Positions 1 through 10,722 of a DNA stretch of 64,000 nucleotides are shown here, piece after piece. The position numbers and the translations under genes are program-made. Each line of letters starts with the position of its first letter. Position 1 is the stretch's first letter. This DNA is from Alectoria sarmentosa (taxonomy: Eukaryota; Ascomycota; Lecanoromycetes; Lecanorales; Parmeliaceae): the NCBI GenBank assembly GCA_009733775.1, contig WOGZ01000130.1, forward strand, positions 1-64,000. The letters run 5' to 3'. Below the pieces are notes generated by a model. It made no database searches, was not told the DNA's origin, and worked only from the letters and a program-made list of their open reading frames with translations.

Positions 1-109
1 TTGAAGGAAGCCGTGCAAACTAGGTTTATCGTAGACATTGTGACGTGCAAAGTGCCTCTTGGCGGACGCGCGTACGGCTCTTTTTGGGCCGTTGTGTTTT
101 TTTTGGTTG

Positions 110-275
110 GGGAGGGGGATGGGAAGCCAAGGGTATGGGGAAGCAAAGGGCAGGGGGGGGGAAGGAAAGGGTAAAAAGGGTAGGGAAGGGAAGGGAAGGG
201 CACAGGGCAAAGGGAAGGGAAGGGCAGAGTAAAAGCGCAGGGCAGAGCGAAAAGGGCAGAGTAGAGTAAAAGGGC
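110..275. repeat. purine-rich (GGGAA/GGGCA) low-complexity tract
   Basis: The plus strand carries many runs of GGG separated by A, AA or CA. A 74-codon open frame crosses it (45-269), but its composition simply reflects the repeat and it is not called as a gene. The runs could form G-quadruplexes on the plus strand; this is inferred from sequence only. Confidence 0.8.
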
Positions 276-2811
276 AGCTCGTGTCGAGTTGTTAGTTCGG
301 TGGTAAGGGGGGGGCGGAATCGGGCCGCGATGAGGAAGGCGAGGGGTGGGTGTGACGTGGAGATAATATGGGGAGGGGAGAGGAGGGGCAGAGATTTAAA
401 GTTGGGTGGAGGGGTATGTCATGTACCTATTCAAAGTAGTGGGGTAGACTAGTAGCGCTGGTGCTTTTGGGGGAGTGATGACGAGGAGAGGATAGGAGGG
501 GACGAGAAGGGGGGGGGGGGGAGCGTGGGAGAAGGTATGGTTGTGGTGTGTGTGTTTTTTTTTTTTTTTCAATTGTGGGTTTCAGTCGTGGGTCAGTCAG
601 TGTAGGAGAGAGAGAGGCCGACTGCTGGGTTTTGAATCGAGGTAGATCTTGCGTTCGGAGGTTTTAGCGAAGCTCTTTTTTTTTTTCTACTTCGATTTCG
701 CACGAGGCGAGTTGAGTAGTCAAAACGATGGACCATTTTTGGCGGGAATTTTTTGATGATATGTATGTATAGTACCCGGTTTTCACAAAGTGTAAATTGC
801 TTTTTACACATGGAAGTTTAACAATGAGATCTCCGACGTTTTAATCATATGATGATTTTTTGAGCTATCAAAGGCGGTTGAATAATTTGCGCTTTCTTTG
901 GTGAGAAGTTCTGAATGTATTATTGCAAGACTCGCAAGACTCGCAAGACTTTGAAAGAGATCTATCGATACAGAGATACGTGGAAATAGAATCTTTTTGA
1001 TCATCGCTACCGAGCCTGGCCGTCGAGATTCAATCCGTGGCTCTCACCGCGTAAAGCATTGTGAGAAATCGAATTGAACGAAATTGCGAACCCACCCTCA
1101 GGTGGGCGAAAAATGCCTTTCTCGATCGGCGGATCACCATCTGCGCAACACTAGAAAACCACACTTTGGATTCCGGGATCGCAGGTGCTCGGATTGAGGG
1201 AACAGCGTTTGTTGAAGTGATGGCATTCGGAGCTCCAGAAAATCGGATCGGGACTGCTGTCAGCCGACCGCGGTAACTGGTGGAACTTTGTCTCCCGCTT
1301 CCGGTGGTGCGTGCCTGCTTCCGTGCAGGCCACCATCTACCACCTCCTTCGGCAATGGCCACATTGACGGCTCTGCGGGGATGGCCTCATTGTTGTTCAG
1401 CCATGCTTCTTGCAGATGTGCCTATGACGTGCCGCCGAGAGTAGGTAAGCCCTTTGAGACTGTAAGGCGACGCCAATTCTACCCAGCAGACGGATGGGAT
1501 GGTGACGCCTACCCCAATAGCGAGATCGCAATATGGAGTTTCTGGCTCCCCTCTACCCTTCCTGAACACCAGGGCAGTCTGTAAAACGAGGATGATCTGC
1601 GAGGGTGAGACATTCGACATCTTGAATCCACGGAGAAATTCATGGCATACCGTTTCGGGCGGGAGATTGCATTTCTCCCACGGAGATACCCTATGTCATT
1701 GTACCGCTGATTCGTAGGCCGAGGCATGAATGATGGTGTTGGAGAGCAGATGACTTTTCGTCAGCTTGAAGCGAAGTGGACGGGGGGTGTAGAGGCTCTG
1801 TCGGGGAAGTTTCGTGGCTGGAGGATTTCTGCTGGAAGTTGAAGATATGGAGGAGCGACCACGTGCGAGGACCAGAGGGAGCGGCTTCTTCGCGAGACTT
1901 CATGTACGCCATCGGAGTCTTTTTGGACCACGCCTGCCATTCCAGCACACCAAGTGGAGCCTCTTGTGATCACAAGATTTTGCCCACTTCTATTAGTTCG
2001 CGGGTGACTGAAAAAGGAAGTCTGCACACCTAAGAACTGCGGATCTACCAAACTTTGCCAAAGAAATGTCCCAGCAAGCATCTTTTCCCTTGGTGACGGA
2101 TGATGGGAATGGTAGCAGAAGTAGTAACTTTTGCCGCAACTATTGATTTGTGAAGGGGGTGTCGATTAGAATAATTCCCAATAAAGAAGGTCGGAGTAAT
2201 GCTTGGTGTGTGCAACATAGACTTGTATATCACGAGCAAGATTGATATGTTGGGAGGACCCATGAAGATCAAAAGCTACAGTAAGTCACTCATCAGCACT
2301 CGAGAGTCAAGACGAAAGCAGAGGGTGCCTCCGGAGGTGCCAAGCTCACTGAGTTCCTTCAGGTCCTCGGGTCGGTCAACTCCCTTTTCCTACTCTAGGC
2401 CCCTTCAGGTTAGCGCCTTCCGCACCATTGGCGCAGAGTACGAATGTGCAGACATAGACGGCGGAACGACTAACGAAGCAGAAAACGCATCCTCCTGGGA
2501 TACTAGTGGGTGAGCCTCGCACGACAAATGCTGCCGGACCAGAGCCACCGCTGAGAAATAGCTTTGGATCCAGATTGAAGCCACTATCGCTGTCGTCTCT
2601 GCTAGTGCAGCGAAAAGTTGAGGCGGACACAATGGCGGGAGATGCTGAGACGTAATATGCGAAGAAAAGCTACCCATAGAGCTCGTTCGGCGAAGCTCAG
2701 TTAGCTGTCACGGATTTCATTGAAATCGAATTCCCGCACGTACACACACAATGCCATTGCTACCCGCAACCTTCGAGTCGCCTGCGTGCTCTACAACACG
2801 CAGAGCCGAGA
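276..2811. other. no gene recognised; low-complexity then unassigned DNA
   Basis: The first 560 bases are G-rich, with a G run near 510-522 and a T run near 553-570. At about 940-952 there is a short direct repeat of ten bases (GACTCGCAAG). Open frames of 60-110 codons occur on both strands between 1030 and 2680, but none has a recognisable motif and they overlap one another. The stretch may contain decayed sequence that I cannot identify. Confidence 0.5.
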
Positions 2812-4461
2812 TCACACGATTTTATGCTTCTGCCTAGCCTTTAAATAATGTTTCTTCGCCAATACCGCCGCTGCGCTCCCAGCTCTTCGGCCAAAGACGG
2901 CACCAGAGGTCAACCCTGATCCGCCTGGGTAGTTGTCATAAAACAGGGCGCCGAGCATTTCGCCAACGCAAAATAGACCCGGCACTTCAGTCATCGAAGT
3001 CGAAGAGATGACGGCTGTTGTTTCTGGACTGACTGCTAAGCCGCCGAATGTAAACGTCACACCTCCGGTAACTTTGACGGCAATGAAAGGCGCTTTGTCG
3101 ATTGGTAATGCCCAATTTGATTTTGGCAACCCCAGACCTGATGACGATGATTGAGTTGACATGCCGTCTTTGACCGCTGGGTCCCATTTGACGTTGGGGT
3201 TCTCTTCGCGATATTTGTACACGGCTGCGTTGTATTCTTTGAAGGTATGAATGAAGGCTGAGCGATTCTGCATCCCTTTCTCGCAACAGCGATCTGCAAG
3301 CTCCTCGACTGTGTTGCCACGGATCTTCTCAACTACAGAATCCCGGTACTCTTCGTCACGAAGCCAGGGAATTGTTCGCGAGTCCCAGACTTGGAATGCC
3401 ATTCCTTGAGGTTGTTGGAGGATGGCGCGGCCAAATTTGGCATACGTAAAATTCCTCAGGTCAATACCCTCGTCCACGAAGCGGATACCATCTGCATTTA
3501 TCATTACGCCTAGCGGGTATCCTGACTTGGTGAATTCGTTTGATACAGCACGATCACCACTGTTTACGGGCGCATTGGCATCCCAAGCTGTGCTGTGACA
3601 GCCAGACCAGTGTCCTGCTTGTTTGGCGGAAACATCGCGCACTGCGATCTCGAGTAAGTCACCCGTGTTATACGGGGTCCCCCGCACCGACGCAAGGTCC
3701 CATCCTGGCCCCAGATATTGAGAGCGCATACGGGGATTAGCTTCAAAGCCCCCTGCAGCCAGGATGGTGGCTTTGGTGTCGATGGTGAGAGGTCTGCTAG
3801 TATGCTCGACGTTGACGGAGACAACGGCGCCACTGAGGGGGTCCCGGTTGAGACGTGTCACAGCTGTTGAATAGAACACTTGTATGCCATGTCTGGCGGC
3901 TGCGCGTTTGTGGTCTTCGATCAAGCCTTTGCCGCCATCTTGGGTTTTGAGAGCCATGCCGCCCCAGAACTTATATCTGCAGACACTGCCGTCAGCGAAA
4001 GGATACTAATGCCTTGACAGCAAAATCACTTGCCGACCGTTTACTATATACGCTTGTCGGTTGAAAGACAATTGAAAACGGATGCCATTACGAGCCAGCC
4101 ATTTGATTGCACCATTCGAGTCATTGATAAGGATTTTGCTAAGTTGCGGATCTGATTTGCCCAAGCATATACGGGCCATGTCTTTCGAAAAGTCTTCTCG
4201 GGTGTACGGGTCAAGATCAATCATTTCGGAGGTAGCATCGTCGCAGTTGTTGACAATAGAGAGCAGATCTGGGAGGCCATTGTGGACAGTTCGCATAGCC
4301 CCTGCTGTGAAGTAGGAGTTACCGCCAGCCCAATCTTCAGGGCACTTGTCAACAATTACGACCTTTTTTGCTCCTGCTTGAGCTGAAGCTACAGCAGCTG
4401 AGAAGCCCGCATTTCCCCCACCGATGACGAGAACATCGCAGGTCTGAGGAAGCGAAGGCAT
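2812..4461 (-). CDS. FAD-dependent dehydrogenase, TcuA (tricarballylate dehydrogenase)/fumarate reductase flavoprotein family
   Basis: Two exons, 4461-4034 and 3976-2812, encode 530 aa, the usual length of this family. The N-terminus (about residues 6-45) has the Rossmann dinucleotide motif VIGGGNAGFSAA followed by a GGNS segment. The C-terminus has the flavoprotein signature GLFCVGE..., then YPGGSGLTSGAVFGRRAG, which binds FAD. Family knowledge: these enzymes oxidise or reduce succinate-like carboxylates; TcuA converts tricarballylate to cis-aconitate. The substrate here is not shown. The 57-nt intron (4033-3977) fits the frame best with a GC donor (GCAAGT), a CTGAC branch site and CAG acceptor; this restores an uninterrupted NGR-YKFWGG junction, whereas the GT two bases downstream puts the CAG acceptor out of frame. 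No partner tcuB/tcuC gene lies nearby. The start is the first ATG before the Rossmann motif. Confidence 0.88.
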
Positions 4462-5087
4462 AGCGCGAGGTGTAAAGGAAGAGCTTCGTGAAAAGCACTG
4501 TTACTGGATTTCCGATTACAATGATCGTAGACATGGATAAATTAGCAAAAGAAAAGTGTGTCGTTCCTTAAAGATGCTCTCCGCATTCAATTGGACACCA
4601 CCCTTTGAGAACGTTGGTGTTCAAAGGTCGGTCTTGGCCTGCATACTCAGAAAACGAGCAGCGTCAACAGCTTGTGCTACCGCGTAGACTTGATGTCTAG
4701 CCCAAATTGAACCGCATTCGATTGCTCCCGATGGCTTCGTTGTGGTGAAGGACGAAGGGCGATTCTCCGTTAAGAGTAGCTGTATACTAGCTCATCGAGA
4801 CTCTCCGTTGTTGAACAGAACAGTACGTCGTCCTGTCAAGCCTCCGTTGACGGTCTATCGTCGAGGCTCGATAGATGGACCGAGTTCTGAAATTCAGAGG
4901 TAAAGAAACCCTGATAAACCCCGCTTTCCAGCCCTCGCGCCACTACTTCAACGTCGTTGGAAAGCTTGCTTCATACGAGTAGGCTTGACTTCCCAGATTT
5001 GTTGTCACACCTTGATAGTGTGATATGAGTTGATGTGCAAAAGATTGGTCGCCAAGACTTGGCGAAATTCGTTTGAAAAGCAGTGGA
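4462..5087. other. intergenic, nothing recognised
   Basis: This holds the upstream region of the flavoprotein gene and the left flank of the retroelement. I see no convincing frame, RNA gene or repeat. Confidence 0.6.
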
Positions 5088-5092
5088 CAGAC
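5088..5092. other. target-site duplication, left copy (CAGAC)
   Basis: The five bases CAGAC immediately precede the 5' LTR and are repeated exactly at 7286-7290 after the 3' LTR. This is the expected integrase footprint and fixes the element ends. Confidence 0.9.
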
Positions 5093-5398
5093 TGTTGTTG
5101 GGACAGGCTACGCAGCGGAATAACTAATAGCCGACAGTAGGGCTAGGGCTCATGAATGACTGATTATGATTACCATGAAGAACATGAAGAAGGAAACCAT
5201 GCAGACGGACATGAACCAATTAAATACATGAGAATGAGCCTCATGCTTTCATCAGATTTTTAAAAATTCCATATCAAATGTCGATCAACCGAGGGGTACT
5301 TTCCTCGGGTCATCTGTCGGATCCACATACTTCACTCGTGATTGCATTAATAATATTTTATAAACGAATCAAACGAGATAATTATTATCTTCATAACA
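5093..5398. repeat. 5' LTR of the AT-mutated retroelement
   Basis: 306 bp, the same length as the 3' copy, so no indels separate them. The left third is the less mutated version of the pair, while the rest (from about 5204) has lost C and G to T and A relative to the 3' copy. Confidence 0.9.
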
Positions 5399-5689
5399 CT
5401 CTCTCTTTATTATTTCTTTTGATTCTGACAATTAAAGATGAGACGTTTTCATCTTGTTATATAATCTCATAAGTCACATTAAAAAGTCTCTTTTCCACAA
5501 ACACTCCCTTTATTCAAAAATTATAAATTCATTTAATTTGAAGCATTATCATTATAGCAAGCTCACTTTTTAATTTTTTATAATCATTTAATCTGAAGCA
5601 CGAGACACTTTCTTTGATTAATATGATCGTATAAGTTAATTTAAGGATTCACTTTTTCATGAAGACTCTCTCTGTTTAGAAATCCTTAT

Positions 5690-5945
5690 ATCTCAATCGT
5701 TCACACATTCAATAAATCTTTCGTTCACACATTTAATAAATTTTTCGTATCATTTACATATCGTAGGATTTTTATATGTTCATATATTCGTAGAATTTTC
5801 GTATGTTTATATATTCGTAAGGCTTTCGTATGCTTATATACTCGTAAAGTTTCCGTTGCCGCCTATCACTCGTAGAATTTTCGTATATTTATATACTCGT
5901 AAGGCTTTCGTATGTTTATATACTCGTAGGACTTTTGTAGTCGCC
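5690..5945. repeat. imperfect tandem repeat inside the retroelement
   Basis: A unit of roughly 30-35 bases, resembling CGTATGTTTATATACTCGTA, recurs about six times with variation, interrupted by a GC-richer piece near 5850-5870. The units are themselves AT-mutated, so the original repeat length is uncertain. Confidence 0.7.
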
Positions 5946-6979
5946 TGACTTTCAACCTTTATAGACTATCCGGGTCTGTTCTTTTTGACGATCATTCTCT
6001 CGAGGGTTATCATCATAATTATCTCGTGAATTGCTTTGATTGTTTTCTTCGAAGCTTTTATCGTTTTTATTCGAATTGATAGAGTATTTGTCAGCGTAAT
6101 GTTCGAACTTCTCACACTTTCAACATTAAATATGCGATTTATCTTTACGATTGATGTCGTCATTTCGATCTCTTTGATTTGTTTTATCATTCTGATAGAT
6201 TTTTCTTTTAACAATCATAATAACGATTCGATGCGTGTTTTGTTTGACGTTTCGAAAACGCTTCATTGCAAATATCGAAGTTAAATTATTCGATTAATTA
6301 AAAATGTGTTTGATTATAACGTATTTCGTTTTTTGATAAACGTTTATTATCATTATAATTATATATATATCTAACGATAACGCTTGAAAAATAACATTTT
6401 CAATATTTATTCGTAATTTTGTTAATGTAACGCATATTTGATCGATCGACTTATCGAATTCTTTGAAATATTCATAAAATTTTTATAATAAAGACATAAA
6501 ACGATCTTTATCATTTAAATCATAAACGCGTTTTAAGGCGTTTCAAATTTCTTTCGATGACTTTATTTTTGTGATATGAGTTTGTTATAACGGTTTTATA
6601 TAATTGATTAATAACGTTATAACTCATTAATTGATCATTATTTAATTTCTCAACCTTTTATTGAACGTAACCACGTCTGATTTCGATGGTTTTAACAAGG
6701 TTTCGAACACGAGACCTCATAGGCCTTTATCTTTGAAGAATCGTTCGTGTATGTTCGATCATGTTCGATAATTGTGAAACTTCAATAGCTCAAATCGAAT
6801 ATGCGGTGTCTTAAATGTAAAGGGATCTGAATTATTCAAATTGATCTATAAAAGTACGTCACGGGCCCGTATCGCCGGCGTCGAGGCGGATGTCTCATGT
6901 TTTATTGAATTCATTCTCATATATATATGTACGAGACAATGATGTAATCGAATCGGGATGATTGACCGGGCTCATAATC

Positions 6980-7285
6980 TGTTGTTGGGATAAACTACGC
7001 AGCGGAATAATTAATAGCCGACAATAGGGCTAAGGCTCATGAATGATTGATTATGATTATCATGAAGAATATGAAAAAGGAAATCATGCAGGCGGGCATG
7101 GACCAATTAAATACACGAGAATGGGCCCCATGCTTTCATCAGATTCCTAAAAATTCCATATCAAATGTCGGTCAACCGAGGGGTACCTCCCTCGGGCCAT
7201 CTGTCGGACTCACATGCTCCATTCGTGGCTGCATTAGTAATATTCCATAGGCGAATCAAGCGAGGCAATTACCATCCTCACAACA
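6980..7285. repeat. 3' LTR of the AT-mutated retroelement
   Basis: 306 bp. The left third (6980 to about 7084) is the more mutated version relative to the 5' LTR and the right two thirds are the less mutated version. It is followed directly by CAGAC (7286-7290). Confidence 0.9.
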
Positions 7286-7290
7286 CAGAC
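7286..7290. other. target-site duplication, right copy (CAGAC)
   Basis: Exact copy of 5088-5092, directly abutting the end of the 3' LTR. Confidence 0.9.
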
Positions 7291-7593
7291 GAACGAGCTT
7301 TTCAAATAATACCGCTAGGCCGTAAGATGGCTAGCGCTGTATTGAGCACCTTGCGGAGAAAGCTTGTTTCCGAGAAGACGCCACCGCTATTCTGCAGAAG
7401 TCTTTTATCGCAGTGAATCCTGGGATAGCAACTAGCAGAATGAGACGTTAGCTGGAGGCCTGAGTGAGCGGTAGACTGAAATTGAGAGCCTCATGTTATG
7501 GTCTGGATTTCCGCATGTGATGATTGGCCAAGGCCAAAGAATGGAGCGCCCCACTCATTGAGCTAAAGTCTTGCTCTACCCCAGAGGTCGAAC

Positions 7594-8004
7594 GTGATAG
7601 ATCTTCCAAATGTGGGCTCTACAGCTCAAACGAGGGGACTGGTATTGAACATGATCTCGGCTGAATGCAGTGGCAGCAAAGTCCGGCAAACATGGCAGAG
7701 AGACGATCCCGTCACCAGTCACCACCGTTCCCTTCTGAGAGGTGTATACAAAATACCTAATGCGGCCATGAGAGACCAAGCCAGGGTACTGGCAAACGCT
7801 TATCGGTTTTGCCGATCAAGAGAGATCAGGTTTGATACCGTCAAACCAAGCTGCGGATCTTGTGTAAGCCTGAACTGTCACTGCATGTATCTGATAAAGG
7901 CGCCCAAAAGGAGACCCGCTACGGCAATGACTCATGCCCTCCAGGACGAGAAGCGGGCAATAGAGAACTTTATTGTGTCACTGAAGACCAGGATGGCAGA
8001 CTAA
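7594..8004 (+). pseudogene. decayed Zn2Cys6 (fungal binuclear cluster) transcription factor
   Basis: A 136-codon frame carries a recognisable fungal zinc-cluster spacing at residues 70-97, followed by a Pro/Lys linker (KAPKRRP, 103-108) and a short helical segment as in genuine factors. The six positions C-x2-C-x6-C-x6-C-x2-C-x6-C are occupied by Y70, C73, F80, C87, C90 and C97. The first and third cysteines are therefore lost, and an expected basic residue is Glu (SREIR). Known for the family: all six cysteines bind two zinc ions, so this finger should not fold. The frame ends just after the linker and no middle-homology region is readable downstream, so I regard it as a broken relic. The upstream 60 codons have no recognisable content and the true start is unknown. 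Confidence 0.65.
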
Positions 8005-9353
8005 CGAGCTCAAATACTCGGCTCTATTAATGTTATTGGTGGCTCAGTCCGTCGACCATTGTACGTCTTAAGCCGTGGCACGAAAATCCGGGACGAATTA
8101 CCGTCTCCCAAGGAGAAGTTGTAAGCAGATACACCAGTTTTGAGTCTGGCCCTGCTGGGGCTCCAGACTGCGATCGTAATGGGTCAACTCAGACCATGAT
8201 TTGACGGACAAGGTATCAGTCCTCTGGCTAAGCGAAGAGAAGTAAATCAGCTTCTTTTGAGTTGACTTTGGCAAATCAAGGTTCACCGATAGCGTTTTCG
8301 GCTGTGATGCCACAGTGAGGAATCAACGTGGGATAACTCATCACTAATGCAACTTCACAACGCTAAGAAAGGTATCGTCTTCGCCAGCTGCATGAGGTTG
8401 ATAGTGTTCTCAGGGAGCTTGTCATGCATGTTCTGGACCTTTATGGACATCGATAGCATGACACATTTCTCATCACCTGTCGACCCGCAATTATGCAGGA
8501 CTTTGTATTTGGAGGGTCCTGAATGCTCCAAGTTACTACTCGATACAGTAAGACTGTGGGTTAGTGATCTTTGTGTTATCGTAATCGGCCATTTGACCGC
8601 ATATGTGCGATATGCGACAGGCGACACGTGGGGTTCTTCGTCATGATCTGCATGGCATTTGATCATGATCTTCATGGCAATTGCACTCTTTTCATGGCCA
8701 TGTACCCATTGCTATTCGCCTTGTATAGGCCTATTGCCCACACTATACTCCTTTCTATTTGACTATTCCTCTTCCAGAGTCACGTAGATTTCTTCGTCCC
8801 GCCCGCCCACATCTGTATTTCGATAATTAAGTACACACTCTGGGTCTAGATCGTAATGATATGGGAGTTTTTCCTAGCGCTTAGGCACGACAAGATGTCT
8901 ATTCAAGCCTATATTGGCTGCTTGTCCTGGTACTGAGACGGCTCTGGCACGAGAATATGTCTACTTTGACCGTTATTTGCTGCTGGCCCTGGCATACTAC
9001 CGGCACGGCCTAATCACCTCGATGCATAGCCATATGCTTTGATGACTTATTTGTGGACTACGAGTGCGAGGAAACTAAGGGTTTGCGACGTGGTTGAATA
9101 TCTGATGCAACAGCGCATCGTAGACCATGATGTACGAAATGGCAACGTCGGTACCGTTTGTAGATATGATAAGGAATTAAGCGCCTGCTAATGCTGTGTG
9201 ATCTGTCCGTATGAAGTTTGAAAAGTCTCTTGCTTGATGATGGAACGAAACTGCTAGAGGAGAACAAAGCCCATTGACATCCTCTCGCTAGATGCTAGCT
9301 CAGCGGGGCTACACGAAAAAGAAATCAGTAAATGATAATGATACAATAATTTT
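8005..9353. other. no gene recognised; contains an imperfect ~62-bp tandem duplication
   Basis: Downstream of the zinc-cluster relic no long frame is convincing. At 8883-8945 and 8946-9005 two adjacent segments align loosely, both beginning GGCACGA followed by ATGTCTA and a TATT..GCTG core, which suggests an old tandem duplication. Remaining short frames have no motifs. Confidence 0.5.
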
Positions 9354-9716
9354 TCAGGCCAGTGATGAGCTCAAGCTGCCTTTCTTGGGTCTCTCGTATC
9401 TTATTCTTCTGTGTTTCTCTTCCTTCTTGCGAATTCTCTGATTTTCTGCTTCTCTTTGAGAGATCTCCTCTTCGCCGAATCCGAGTCTCCTATGTTCGTC
9501 GTTCGTGAACCAGAGCCCTTCTTCTCGTACCTCTTCCTGCATGATCCTATCGGTATGCCCCTTGCGATGCGCCTTGCCAGGATGATGGCCTAGGAAATCG
9601 CGATCGAACTCGCTCCGGGTATATACATGTCTGCGCGTGACATTCACCATGTTTTCCGCGTACGGCGCCATCTGTTGATGATGGGTCGAAGTCATAGGGG
9701 AACCTGTAGAGATCAT
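9354..9716 (-). CDS. small charged hypothetical protein (120 aa)
   Basis: A single-exon frame of 120 residues, rich in Arg, Lys, Glu and His, with a C-terminal half that is probably helical (roughly residues 75-110, alternating Glu and Arg/Lys). It has no signal peptide, membrane segment or motif that I recognise. The composition is more protein-like than the surrounding frames, and that is the only support. The start is the first ATG; an upstream exon cannot be excluded because a CAG/GT pair lies just after the start codon. It could be a chance frame. Confidence 0.35.
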   Translation of the reverse strand: MISTGSPMTSTHHQQMAPYAENMVNVTRRHVYTRSEFDRDFLGHHPGKAHRKGHTDRIMQEEVREEGLWFTNDEHRRLGFGEEEISQREAENQRIRKKEEKHRRIRYERPKKGSLSSSLA

Positions 9717-10722
9717 GGAGTAAAAATTGCTTCTTCAAAACAGGATCCCGAGCAGCGGGACGATTCAAAGGCCCAACGAAGGCTTTTTACTTTCGAAATA
9801 TGCCTCTAAAGTCGTAGATCGATCCACAACAGGGAGATTTGCTTAGAAGATGACTCGCCATTATAATTTCCGGTCCTGCGCTTCCTTTTCGGAGCCTCGA
9901 GAACATCTTTGAAGTTCCCACTCTGTTAGGCGCGCTGATAGAGCGCCAAAAACCTGGACTATTGCTACGAGAGCTTAGGTCTTAAGAGAAGAGCTGGGGT
10001 CCGAAATCCCCTTCTTTCTTCTGCAAATTGTCGGCTTTCTACTGGTAGCAGCACCCGACGAAGCGCCTGAGACGTGTCACGCAGGATTCAATAGTAGAGC
10101 GTGATCTCCTTTCGGAGCGGGATACATCCTTGATTGGTTAAGGATCCCTAGGGCCGACGTTGAGACGACGAGCCTACCTGCACAATGAACGCACAAGACT
10201 TGGGCACATGATGTCCTTTTCTATTGCATCCGAGCTTATGCTGTTTCCCATAGGTTGCCGAAAAAAGCCTTTGGGCTTGGCAGTCTACCATTTTGTAAAT
10301 TTCCATCGTGAAGGCGAATACCTTTTGGAGAATTCCAAGCCTTGCGGGCTTCCGTAGCAGGCAAACGGTGGTCATTATGGCATATGGCAAGGACGTTCCA
10401 GGTAGCTGCATCTCCGTACTTTATTAGCCTTGGACCTCAGCATCAATAGCCTCACTTGAGTCACCTGACGATGGAATCATCTCGTTATTCTTCATTTATC
10501 TTACCTGTAGGGTAGAATAATACGTGGCAACGCGCGAGTGCGTTGGTGGATGATTGTCTTTTCCGGCGCTAAGCCCTGCAAGGCTGACTAGCGCAGCCTT
10601 ATTCCTCATGTTCTGACTCTTTCCACCTTCATATTGTTCGCCACCAAGCACCTGAAAGTACTCAACTTTCAGCCAGGCTTATTCTCCCTCTCTGAACGTA
10701 CTAGACTCCGCGTGCGTCAACG
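9717..10722. other. intergenic, nothing recognised
   Basis: Short overlapping frames on both strands only. The right end is the presumed promoter of the F-box gene at 10723. Confidence 0.5.

Larger units (their letters stand above)
5093..7285. mobile_element. non-autonomous LTR retroelement, AT-mutated (RIP-like), 2193 bp
   Basis: Two 306-bp direct repeats (5093-5398 and 6980-7285) start TGTTG and end CAACA or ATAACA, and are flanked by the 5-bp duplication CAGAC. The interior (5399-6979, 1.58 kb) is very AT-rich and has no frame resembling gag, protease, reverse transcriptase or integrase. It is also too short for a gag-pol element, so it is either a deletion derivative or a non-autonomous family. 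LTR differences are almost all C/T or A/G transitions, as expected of RIP-like mutation, though many are outside the CpA context preferred in Neurospora. No primer-binding site or polypurine tract is clear. Coding orientation cannot be set. Confidence 0.9.
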
